Shown in pieces: positions 43,403 to 52,484 of a stretch of 64,000 bases of DNA. The stretch lies in the NCBI RefSeq assembly GCF_000716535.1, contig NZ_JNWV01000011.1, forward strand, positions 186,001 through 250,000, given 5' to 3'. The position numbers were made by a program, and so were the translations under genes. Positions within the stretch are counted from its first letter, which is position 1. The number at the start of each line of letters is the position of its first letter. Source of the DNA: Streptomyces flaveolus (GTDB lineage: Bacteria; Actinomycetota; Actinomycetes; Streptomycetales; Streptomycetaceae). The notes under the pieces were generated by a model. It searched no databases. It saw nothing but the letters and a program-made list of their open reading frames with translations, and had not been told where the DNA came from.

Positions 43403-43735
43403 TCATGGCCACGGCGCGCGGCCCACCAGGGAGTCCAGCGGTTCCGTCAGCTCCCGCGCGGCGGCCGTGTGGGCACGGGCCTCGGCCCGGGCCGCCGTAC
43501 GCCCACCCGCCGCCTCGATCAGCGCGGCGGCCTCCTCGGCGTGCCCGTCCCGGGCGAGCAGCGCGGGCAGCCACCGGGCCGTCGGGGAGCCGAGCGCGGC
43601 CGGCACCGGGAACGTCTTCTTCCGTGCCCGTGGGCCGCCGCCCACCGGCTCGCCGGGGTGGCGCCCGGCCCGGTCGAGCGCGTCGGCCGCGTCCCGGGGC
43701 GCCCCGCCGAGCACGGCGCTCAGGTCTTGCCCTCG
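43403..43735 (-). pseudogene. C-terminal remnant of a polyprenyl synthetase
   Basis: Reading on the minus strand, LSAVLGGAPRDAADAL through GEPVGGGPRARKKTFPVPAAL, then ALIEAAGGRTAARAEA, match the last third of trans-polyprenyl diphosphate synthases (compare the usual K-x-x-G-x-D-L-R-x-R-K-K-T-L-P-V segment). Both Asp-rich metal motifs and the first two-thirds are missing, and the upstream end runs into a terminator hairpin at 43740-43765. The open frame extends to 43828, but that part does not look coding. No ribosome site. It is best read as a decaying fragment left by a deletion. Confidence 0.65.
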
Positions 43736-43739
43736 AAAG

Positions 43740-43765
43740 AGCCCCGGCCCGAGGGGGCCGGGGCT
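43740..43765 (-). terminator. Rho-independent-like terminator for the AIM24 operon
   Basis: AGCCCCGGCCC (43740-43750) and GGGCCGGGGCT (43755-43765) form a perfect 11-bp stem with a four-base loop. On the minus strand it is followed by CTTTCG. It lies 85 bases after the AIM24 stop codon. Confidence 0.65.
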
Positions 43766-43849
43766 CGGTCCGTCGACGGTCAAGACGCCGGTACGGCGGC
43801 GCGGGTCTGTCTGCCCGCCCAGGATCACACCAGGATCACCTGTGCAGGT

Positions 43850-44533
43850 TCAGTGCTGGTCCTTCTGGGGCGTCACCTCGCTCGGCCGCACCACGACGAA
43901 GCCCTCGCCCTGGAGCATCAGCTGCACGGCCTCACCCGAACCGCCGCGCAGCATGGAGCCGATGGACTGCGAGCGGTGCAGCGACGTCTCCAGGTGCGCG
44001 GTCCAGCCGACCACGGCGTCCGTGTCGACGTACACCGGTGCCTGCGCCGACACCGGGATGACCAGCGGGTTGCCGTCGCAGACCAGACCGAGCCGGCCCT
44101 GCCCGCTGAAGACGCTGTTGAACAGACCGCCACCGGCGATGCCGGAGCCCTTCACCGTCTTGATCTCGTACGACAGCGAGGCGTCGAAACACAGGACGTT
44201 GCGGCCGTTGACGGTGAACTGGTCGCCGGCCTCGACCTCCACGATGAAGCAGTTCTGCGCCTCGTGCGCGAACCAGGCCTCGCCCTGCCCGCGCACCGCC
44301 ATGAGGGGCAGACCCTCACCGGTGACAGCACGCTTGAGCATGCCGCCGACGCCCTGCCCCTTGCGCTCGAACTTGAGGCCGCCGCGGTAGGCCACCATCG
44401 CGCCCTGCCGGGCGTACATCTCGCCGTTCACCGCGTACTTGATGCACTTGGCGTTCTCGACGGACATTCCCGGCTCCACGGCCGGCTGCACCACGTGCTG
44501 ACTGGAAAAGAGATCACCCTTCATGCGGGGCAT
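43850..44533 (-). CDS. AIM24-family protein
   Basis: A 227-residue all-beta protein of the AIM24/TraT-like fold (MSVENAKCIKYAVNGEMYARQGAMVAYRG, then GEGLPLMAVRGQGEAWFAHEAQNCFIVEVEAGDQFTVNGRNVLCFD). It is cytoplasmic with no signal peptide. The family's function is unknown; mitochondrial AIM24 is needed for inner-membrane organisation. It lies 47 bases downstream of the TerD-CAP gene and probably shares its mRNA. Start 44533 is chosen, with GGGA seven bases upstream; Met4 is possible. Confidence 0.9.
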   Translation of the reverse strand: MPRMKGDLFSSQHVVQPAVEPGMSVENAKCIKYAVNGEMYARQGAMVAYRGGLKFERKGQGVGGMLKRAVTGEGLPLMAVRGQGEAWFAHEAQNCFIVEVEAGDQFTVNGRNVLCFDASLSYEIKTVKGSGIAGGGLFNSVFSGQGRLGLVCDGNPLVIPVSAQAPVYVDTDAVVGWTAHLETSLHRSQSIGSMLRGGSGEAVQLMLQGEGFVVVRPSEVTPQKDQH

Positions 44534-44580
44534 GGTGTCCCGGAGGATGTCATTCCGCCAAGATCACGGAACGTACCGGT

Positions 44581-45888
44581 TCAGCCACCGAACAGCTGCG
44601 TCCAGTACGTACCCGCCCGGCCGCCGCCCGTGAACCCGACGCCGAGGTGGGTGAACTTCCGCTTGAGGATGTTCGCGCGATGGCCCGGACTGTTCATCCA
44701 GCCGTCCACGACCTCGGCGGGGGAGCGCTGCCCGCAGGCGATGTTCTCGCCGATCAGGCGCCGCCGGGACCCCGCGGCCGCGGCCCGGTCCCAGGGCTGG
44801 GCGCCGTCGGGGGAGGTGTGCGCGTAGAAGTCCCGGGCCGCCATGTCGGCGCAGTGCGCCTGCGCCGCGGTGGTGAGCAGCGGGTCGACGGCCAGCGGGG
44901 GCAGCCCGGCCCGCCCGCGCTCGGCGTTGGTGCGGGCGACGACCTCGTCGGCCGTGCGCACCAGCCCGTCCGGTGTCAGCGGAGCGGCCCACAGCGCCGT
45001 CCAGTACCGGTTCCCCGCGTCGGCGTGGGCCAGTGCGGCATGCCGGAACGCCGGGTCGAGCAGGGTGCCCCGGGCCCGTGCCGAGCCCAGGCAGTGGTCC
45101 ACGAACTCGGCCGGGGTGCGCGGCCCCGAGACCAGATGCTCGCCGACGGTCACGTACCCGTACCCGGCGGCCGAGATCCGCTGGTACACCGACACCCCGT
45201 CCCGCCCCTCCGCACCGAGCCGCCCCGCGTCCGCCATGGCCCGGGCATGCGCCCGCGCGGCGGAGAGCAGGCGGGGATCCGGTACGACCGGTGGGCGACC
45301 GGCGCGGGCGCGGGCGGAGTTGACGAGGTGGGTGAACTCGTCGGGCACGGGGGAGGGCCCGGGGCCGGCCGGGCGCTGCGGTGCCGACGGAGCCGTCTGT
45401 CCGCCGTCGTCCGCTACGTCCACCCCGAAGTCCCGGGCGAGTCCCGCCAGCCCGTCGGCGTAACCCTGCCCGATCGCCCGCAGCTTCCAGCCGGTGCCCG
45501 GACGGTGATACAGCTCGGCGAGGAGCAGCACGGTCTCCGGCCCGGGCCGTGGCGGCGCGAACCCGGCCACGGCACGGCCGGAGCGGTCGGTGACGTCGAG
45601 CCGGGGCGCGGGCAGCCGCCCGAGCGGAATGCCGGGCTCGGCCGCGCTGACCACGACCGTGACCCGGCACGCACCACCGCGCAGCCGCGCCGGATCGACG
45701 GCCAGCGTGTCCCCGCGCAGCCGGACACCGGGCGCGTCGGGCTGGTTGTAGAACACGAAGTCACCGTCTCCGGCGACCTTCCCGTCGGCCCCGGTGACGA
45801 GAGCGGACACATCGAAGGCACCGGCCACCCGAAGCCGTACCGGACCACAGGGCAGGGGCACATTGCCCCCGGGAACCAGCTCGCCCAT
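44581..45888 (-). CDS. TerD domain fused to two CAP/SCP domains
   Basis: A 435-residue protein with an unusual order of domains. Residues 1-160 are a TerD domain (ELVPGGNVPLPCGPVRLRV, VTGADGKVAGDGDFVFYNQ, VTVVVSAAEPGIPLGRL), a calcium-binding, stress-related fold. After a Pro-rich linker come two CAP/SCP units: a shorter, degenerate one (about 183-300) and a complete one (about 308-435: NAERGRAGLPPLAVDPLL, GENIACGQRSPAEVV, GWMNSPGHRANIL). CAP domains are normally secreted, yet no signal peptide is present. ATG 45888 is favoured because TerD proteins begin there; GTG 45909 adds seven residues. It lies between a secreted serine hydrolase gene and the AIM24 gene. Confidence 0.9.
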   Translation of the reverse strand: MGELVPGGNVPLPCGPVRLRVAGAFDVSALVTGADGKVAGDGDFVFYNQPDAPGVRLRGDTLAVDPARLRGGACRVTVVVSAAEPGIPLGRLPAPRLDVTDRSGRAVAGFAPPRPGPETVLLLAELYHRPGTGWKLRAIGQGYADGLAGLARDFGVDVADDGGQTAPSAPQRPAGPGPSPVPDEFTHLVNSARARAGRPPVVPDPRLLSAARAHARAMADAGRLGAEGRDGVSVYQRISAAGYGYVTVGEHLVSGPRTPAEFVDHCLGSARARGTLLDPAFRHAALAHADAGNRYWTALWAAPLTPDGLVRTADEVVARTNAERGRAGLPPLAVDPLLTTAAQAHCADMAARDFYAHTSPDGAQPWDRAAAAGSRRRLIGENIACGQRSPAEVVDGWMNSPGHRANILKRKFTHLGVGFTGGGRAGTYWTQLFGG

Positions 45889-45912
45889 GTCCGGTACAAC
45901 GCCGGTCACAGG

Positions 45913-47380
<1,468 letters not shown>

Positions 47381-49168
47381 TTGCGTAGACCGCACATACG
47401 CACCGTGGCGGTCGCCGTCGCGGTGACGACCGCTGCCACGGGCCTGGCCGGTACGGCCTTCGCGGCTCCTTCCACGGGGGTGGAGCGGTCCGCCGCCACC
47501 GCCGCCCCGAACGCCACGGCGGTGGTGGAGGCGGCGCGCACCGCGGCCTTCGCGCACGCCTCGGCGACCGGCGTCTCCCAGGGCGACGAACTGCACGCGC
47601 AGGACGTCATGATCGACCCCGAGGGCGCCCGGCACGTCCGTTTCGTCCGCACCCACGGCGACCTGCCGGTGCTCGGTGGCGACCTCATCGTCCACCTCGA
47701 CCGCGGGCTCGGCTACACGGGCGTGACCCGTGCCGCCGACCACGCCGTCAAGCCGGCCGCCGCCAAGGCCAAGCTGACCGCGGGCCAGGCCGCCGCCAAG
47801 GCCGCCCAGGCCGCCAAGGGCGAGGCGGGCGGCGCACAGCTCGTCGTCGACGCCCGGGGCGGCGCCTCCGCGCTCGCCTACCAGGTCACCGTCACCGACA
47901 AGGACAGCTCCCGCACGGTCGTCGTGGACGCGGTCACCGGCAAGGTGCGCAGCAACACGCCGACCAGGGACGAGTTCCTGTCGCCGAAGCTGCTCGACGC
48001 CCTGCGCGAGCGCGGCGAGACCCTCGACCCGGCCACCGGCACCGGCTCCGGCGCCGCCGTCTCCGGCCTGGTCGGCTCCCAGGGCGCCGGGGCCGCGGCC
48101 TACCCGTCGGCCGCCAAGGGCACCGGCAAGACCCTCTTCGTGGGCACCGTCTCCCTGACCACCACGCAGACCTCGCGCGGTCACTACCAGCTCAAGGACC
48201 CGAACCGGTACGGTACCGAGACGCGGGACGCCAAGGGCTCGTACACGGAGAAGTTCAGCGCCGGCACGAAGTTCACCAACACCACCAACGTGTGGGGCAA
48301 CGGCACGACCAGCAGCCGGGTCAGCGCCGCCGCGGACGCCCAGTACGGCATCACCAAGACGCTGGACTTCTACAAGTCCACGTTCAAGCGCAAGGGCATC
48401 GCCAACAACAGCAAGCCCGCGCAGGCGATGGTCCACTGGGGCAAGAAGGTCGCCAACGCCTTCTGGGACCCGACCTGCAACTGCATGCTGTACGGCGACG
48501 GCGACGGCCAGATGTTCAAGAAGCCGCTCGTCGTGCTCGACGTCACGGGTCACGAGCTGACCCACGGCGTGGTGGAGGCGACCGCCAACCTTCAGCCGAC
48601 CTTCGTCGACTCCGACGGCAACCAGTACGGCGAGCCGGGCTCGCTGAACGAGTCGCTCGCGGACATCTTCGGCTCGAACGTCGAGTTCTACGCCAAGAAC
48701 ACGAAGGACACGCCGGACTACCTGGTCGGTGAGAAGCTGGGCCTCGCGCAGAAGTTCCTGCGCCGTCTGGACCACCCGTCCCTCGACAAGCTCGAAGGCA
48801 CGATCGACTACTGGTCGCCGGACACCTACTACACCGAGGTGCACGCCGGTTCGGGTGTCTCCTCGCACGCCTACTACCTCCTTGCCGAGGGAAGCGGCAA
48901 GAAGACGATCAACGGCGTGAACTACAACTCGCCGACGTACCACAACATCGTGGTCAAGGGCATCGGCCGTACCAAGGCCACGGCCATCTACTACCGTGCG
49001 CTCACCCGCTACATGGTCTCCACGACCGACTTCCACCAGGCGCGCACCGCGACGCTGAAGGCGGCCAAGGACCTGTACGGCGCGAACAGCACCGAGTACA
49101 AGACGGTGGACAAGTCGTGGGCCGCGGTCAACGTCACCGCCGCCAACACGCCGAGCGCCCGTCACTGA
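47381..49168 (+). CDS. Secreted M4-family (thermolysin-like) neutral metalloprotease
   Basis: A 595-residue pre-pro-enzyme. A signal peptide (RRPHIRTVAVAVAVTTAATG, cut near FAAPS) is followed by an FTP/PepSY propeptide (to about residue 245) that folds and inhibits the enzyme until it is removed. The catalytic domain has HELTHGVVEATANL (zinc ligands and catalytic Glu) and SLNESLADIFG (third ligand Glu), then HAGSGVSSHAYYLL. It degrades protein outside the cell. TTG 47381 gives the cleanest signal peptide; CTG 47372, nearer to GAAGGA, is a possible alternative. The frame from 47183 lacks a ribosome site. Confidence 0.92.
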   Translation: MRRPHIRTVAVAVAVTTAATGLAGTAFAAPSTGVERSAATAAPNATAVVEAARTAAFAHASATGVSQGDELHAQDVMIDPEGARHVRFVRTHGDLPVLGGDLIVHLDRGLGYTGVTRAADHAVKPAAAKAKLTAGQAAAKAAQAAKGEAGGAQLVVDARGGASALAYQVTVTDKDSSRTVVVDAVTGKVRSNTPTRDEFLSPKLLDALRERGETLDPATGTGSGAAVSGLVGSQGAGAAAYPSAAKGTGKTLFVGTVSLTTTQTSRGHYQLKDPNRYGTETRDAKGSYTEKFSAGTKFTNTTNVWGNGTTSSRVSAAADAQYGITKTLDFYKSTFKRKGIANNSKPAQAMVHWGKKVANAFWDPTCNCMLYGDGDGQMFKKPLVVLDVTGHELTHGVVEATANLQPTFVDSDGNQYGEPGSLNESLADIFGSNVEFYAKNTKDTPDYLVGEKLGLAQKFLRRLDHPSLDKLEGTIDYWSPDTYYTEVHAGSGVSSHAYYLLAEGSGKKTINGVNYNSPTYHNIVVKGIGRTKATAIYYRALTRYMVSTTDFHQARTATLKAAKDLYGANSTEYKTVDKSWAAVNVTAANTPSARH

Positions 49169-49186
49169 CGGACACCGGACCCCACC

Positions 49187-49213
49187 GGATGCCCCGCCTC
49201 GTGCGGGGCATCC
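49187..49213 (+). terminator. Terminator of the M4 protease gene
   Basis: GGATGCCCCGC and GCGGGGCATCC form a perfect 11-bp stem with a five-base loop, 19 bases after the protease stop codon. Confidence 0.8.
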
Positions 49214-49272
49214 GCGTGTCCGGACGCACTCGCGAGTCCCAACGGCCTCCGTAACAGCCGCTGTTTCTTTTA

Positions 49273-49301
49273 TTGACAGCGGAAAATAAGAGGCTTAGGT
49301 T
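49273..49301 (+). promoter_or_regulatory. Near-consensus promoter of the ROK operon
   Basis: TTGACA (49273-49278) and TAGGTT (49296-49301) are 17 bases apart, one of the best matches in the window. Transcription would start at about 49308-49309, on the ATG of the ROK gene. TTATT (49270-49274 area) and AATAA (49285-49289 area) form an AT-rich dyad over the promoter, suitable for ROK autoregulation. Confidence 0.78.
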
Positions 49302-49308
49302 CCCGGCC

Positions 49309-50514
49309 ATGCGCTCCACCCCGCACGCCGAGATCTTCCCGGCGCACACGCCGGCTGCCGCCCAGGTCTTCACCACGGTCCTGTCCCACGGCCCCCTGAC
49401 CCGCCTGGAGGCGGGCCGCCGGGCCGGACTGTCGCCGGCCGCCGTGACCAAGGCGGTACGCCCCCTGCTGGCGGCGGGATACCTGGTGGAGGGCGGTGAC
49501 CCGGGGGAGAGTGCCGTGGAGGAGGCCCGCCCGGTGCTCGGCCGGCCCGCCAGCCTGGTCCGGGTCAACGGCGAACGCGCCCTGTTCGTCGGCGTGAAGG
49601 CGACCGGGGACGAGCTGATCGCCGTCCTGACCGACCTGTGCTGCCGGGTCCGGCTGGCCCGCCGCGCCCCCCTGCCGGACCGGGCCGCCGGGTCCGCGCT
49701 GGCCTCGATCACCGGCCTGGTCCACGAACTCCTCGCCCACGCCGCCGAGTCGGACGCACCGGTGGCCGGCCTCGGCATCGCCGTCTCCGGCGACGTGGAC
49801 CGCGCCGAGGGAGTCGTACGCTACTCACCGTTCCTCGACTGGCGGGACGTGCCGCTGGCCGAACTCGCCACCACCGCCTGCGGACTGCCCGTCACCGTCG
49901 ACAACGATGTCCGGGCGCTCACCGTCGCCGAGCAGTGGTTCGGCGCCGGAGCGGGACTCAGCGACTTCGCCGTGGTGACCGTCGGCGCCGGCATCGGCTG
50001 CGGACTCGTGGTGCACGGCCGGGTGGTGGCCGGCGCCCACGGGGTGGCGGGCGAGATCGGGCACGTCGTCGTCGACCCCGCCGGACCCCCGTGCCACTGC
50101 GGCAACCGCGGCTGCGTGGAGGCGATCGCCGGGGACGCCGCGATCGTCGCCCGCATGCGCGAGGTGACCGGGCACCAGGTCCCCGACAGCGCCGCCGCGG
50201 TGGCCCTCGCCCACCAGGGCCTGCCCGGCGCGCGCGAGGTGTACGCCCGGGCGGGCGAGGCCATCGGCCGGGGCATCGCCACGGTCGCCAACCTGCTCGG
50301 CCCCGAACGCGTGATCATCTCCGGTGAGGGGCTCGCCGCCTACGACCTCTTCGCCGAACAGATCCGGGAGGCGTTCACCACGGCCGCCTTCGGATCCGCC
50401 GCCCGGTGCGACGTCCAGACCCGCCCGCTCCCCTTCGAGGAGTGGGCGCGGGGCGCGGCCGCCGCCGCGATCCAGACCTTCATCACACAGAACCCCGCCA
50501 GCGGAAAGGGCTGA
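49309..50514 (+). CDS. ROK-family transcriptional repressor
   Basis: A 401-residue sugar-sensing regulator. An N-terminal winged helix (LTRLEAGRRAGLSPAAVTKAVRPLLAAGYL) is joined to a sugar-kinase-like ROK domain with the zinc motif GEIGHVVVDPAGPPCHCGNRGCVEAIAG. It lacks nothing obvious of the fold. Its mRNA seems to start at the ATG (leaderless). It is followed after 33 bases by three secreted glycan-degradation genes, which it probably controls in response to a released sugar. Confidence 0.93.
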   Translation: MRSTPHAEIFPAHTPAAAQVFTTVLSHGPLTRLEAGRRAGLSPAAVTKAVRPLLAAGYLVEGGDPGESAVEEARPVLGRPASLVRVNGERALFVGVKATGDELIAVLTDLCCRVRLARRAPLPDRAAGSALASITGLVHELLAHAAESDAPVAGLGIAVSGDVDRAEGVVRYSPFLDWRDVPLAELATTACGLPVTVDNDVRALTVAEQWFGAGAGLSDFAVVTVGAGIGCGLVVHGRVVAGAHGVAGEIGHVVVDPAGPPCHCGNRGCVEAIAGDAAIVARMREVTGHQVPDSAAAVALAHQGLPGAREVYARAGEAIGRGIATVANLLGPERVIISGEGLAAYDLFAEQIREAFTTAAFGSAARCDVQTRPLPFEEWARGAAAAAIQTFITQNPASGKG

Positions 50515-50547
50515 CGCCCCGACCCGACCCACCCAGGAGGCAGACCC

Positions 50548-52347
50548 ATGCGGTCACCCTCGTCTTCCGTCCTGCCCGCTCGCGGGCTCAGAGCCGCCGT
50601 CGTCCTCGCCCTCACCGCGGGCCTCGCGACGGTCGTCCCCGCCACCGCGCACGCCGACACCGCACCCGTCCCGGCCGCCAAGCCCTTCATGGGCTGGTCG
50701 AGCTGGAGCATGCAGTCGTCCAAGTACCCGGGCCTCAACCCGGACGGCGACTACAGCTATCTGACCGAGGCGAACGTCCTCAAGCAGGCCGACGCCCTCG
50801 CCGCCCGGCTCAAGCCGTACGGCTACACCTACGTCAACATCGACTCCGGCTGGTGGCGGGACAAGGACTGGAAGCCCGAGTTCGACGCCTACGCACGCCA
50901 GCAGGCCGACCCGGTCCGCTTCCCGCACGGCATGAAGGCGGTCGCCGACCACATCCACGGGCTCGGCCTCAAGGCCGGCATCTACCTGCCCGTCGGCCTG
51001 GAGAAGGAGGCGTACGGCGACGGCAAGGTGCCGGTCTGGCACGCCGACGGCTGCACCACCGGCGACATCGTCTACGGCGACCTGCGCACCACCAACGGCT
51101 GGGACAGCGCCTACAAACTCGACTTCGACAAGCCCTGCACCCAGAAGTACATAGACTCCCAGGCCCAGTTGCTCGCCTCCTGGGGCTACGACTTCCTCAA
51201 GCTCGACGGCGTCGGGCCCGGCTCCTTCAAGAGCGGCGAGAACTACGACAACGTCGCCGACGTCGCCGCCTGGCAGAAGGCGATCGCCGCCACCGGCCGC
51301 CCCATCCACCTGGAACTCTCCTGGTCCCTGGACATCGGCCACGCCGCCGACTGGAAGAAGTACTCCAACGGCTGGCGCGTCGACACCGACGTCGAGTGCT
51401 ACTGCAACACCCTCGTCAGCTGGGAGAACTCGGTGGACGACCGCTTCACCGACACCCCCGGCTGGACGAAGCACGCAGGCCCCGGCGGCTGGAACGACCT
51501 GGACTCCCTCGACGTCGGAAACGGCGCCATGGACGGCCTGACCAAGGCCGAACGGCAGACCTACGCCACCCTCTGGGCCATCGCCAAGTCCCCGCTCTAC
51601 ACCGGCGACGACCTGACGAAGCTCGACGACTACGGCGTGAAGCTCCTCACCAACCGTGAGGTCATCGCCGTCGACCAGGGCGACTCGCCGCCCGCCCGGC
51701 CGGTCACCCCCTCCGACCCCCAGCAGGTGTGGGCCGCGAAGAACCCCGACGGCACCTACACCGTCGCCCTGTTCAACCTCGCCGACGCCCCCGCCGCCGT
51801 CACCGCCGACTTCTCCTCCCTCGGCTTCACCGGCAAGGCGTCCGTCCGCGACCTGTGGAACCACGAGAACCTCGGCTCCTACAAGAACAAGATCGCCGAG
51901 GCCCTGCCGGCCCACGGCTCCCGGCTGTTCACCGTCACCCCGCACGGCAGCGCCCTCACCACCACCGGCTACGAGGCCGAGGCCGGTGCCAACACCCTCG
52001 GCGGCCGGGCCTCCGTCTCCGACTGCTCCGCCTGCTCCGGCGGCAAGAAGGTCGGCGACCTCTACGTCGGCGGCAGCCTCCGCTTCAACAACGTGGTCGT
52101 GGACCGGGCCGGCACCTACCTGATCAAGGTGGCCTACGTCAGCGGTGACCCCCGCCCCGTGAACGTCTCCGCCAACTCCGGCGCCGCCACCCGCCACAGC
52201 TTCCCCTCCACCGGCGACTGGGGGACCGTCGAGACGGTCAGCGTCCCCGTCACCCTGAAGGCCGGCAGCAACACCGTCACCTTCGACAGCGGTTCGGACT
52301 ACGCCCCGGACATCGACCGCATCGACGTCCCCTCGTCCCCGCGCTGA
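50548..52347 (+). CDS. Secreted GH27 alpha-galactosidase with C-terminal carbohydrate-binding module
   Basis: A 599-residue protein. The signal peptide ends near residue 36 (AHADT). The clan-D barrel has PFMGWSSWS, YTYVNIDSGWW, the nucleophile Asp in FLKLDGVG and the acid/base Asp in RVDTDVEC, followed by a beta domain. Residues about 470-599 form a CBM35/CBM6-like module (GYEAEAGANTLGG, VGGSLRFNNVVVDRAGTYLIKVAY). It should remove alpha-linked galactose from plant or microbial glycans. AGGAGG precedes the ATG. Co-transcribed with the ROK regulator. Confidence 0.93.
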   Translation: MRSPSSSVLPARGLRAAVVLALTAGLATVVPATAHADTAPVPAAKPFMGWSSWSMQSSKYPGLNPDGDYSYLTEANVLKQADALAARLKPYGYTYVNIDSGWWRDKDWKPEFDAYARQQADPVRFPHGMKAVADHIHGLGLKAGIYLPVGLEKEAYGDGKVPVWHADGCTTGDIVYGDLRTTNGWDSAYKLDFDKPCTQKYIDSQAQLLASWGYDFLKLDGVGPGSFKSGENYDNVADVAAWQKAIAATGRPIHLELSWSLDIGHAADWKKYSNGWRVDTDVECYCNTLVSWENSVDDRFTDTPGWTKHAGPGGWNDLDSLDVGNGAMDGLTKAERQTYATLWAIAKSPLYTGDDLTKLDDYGVKLLTNREVIAVDQGDSPPARPVTPSDPQQVWAAKNPDGTYTVALFNLADAPAAVTADFSSLGFTGKASVRDLWNHENLGSYKNKIAEALPAHGSRLFTVTPHGSALTTTGYEAEAGANTLGGRASVSDCSACSGGKKVGDLYVGGSLRFNNVVVDRAGTYLIKVAYVSGDPRPVNVSANSGAATRHSFPSTGDWGTVETVSVPVTLKAGSNTVTFDSGSDYAPDIDRIDVPSSPR

Positions 52348-52484
52348 CGCTCCGCCGGGAACGCCGCAAGGGGAACCGCGGCTCCGTCGTGGCCGGTCGC
52401 GCCCACGCGGCGGAGCCGCACACCGACACAGCCCCGCGCCCCTCCAGGCGCCGCACCGCCCCCGACAGAAGTTCGGAGCCCGCC

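Noticed and set aside
43736..43828. Upstream part of the polyprenyl synthetase remnant frame
   Set aside because: It reads through the terminator hairpin and has no similarity to the enzyme; the real remnant begins after it.
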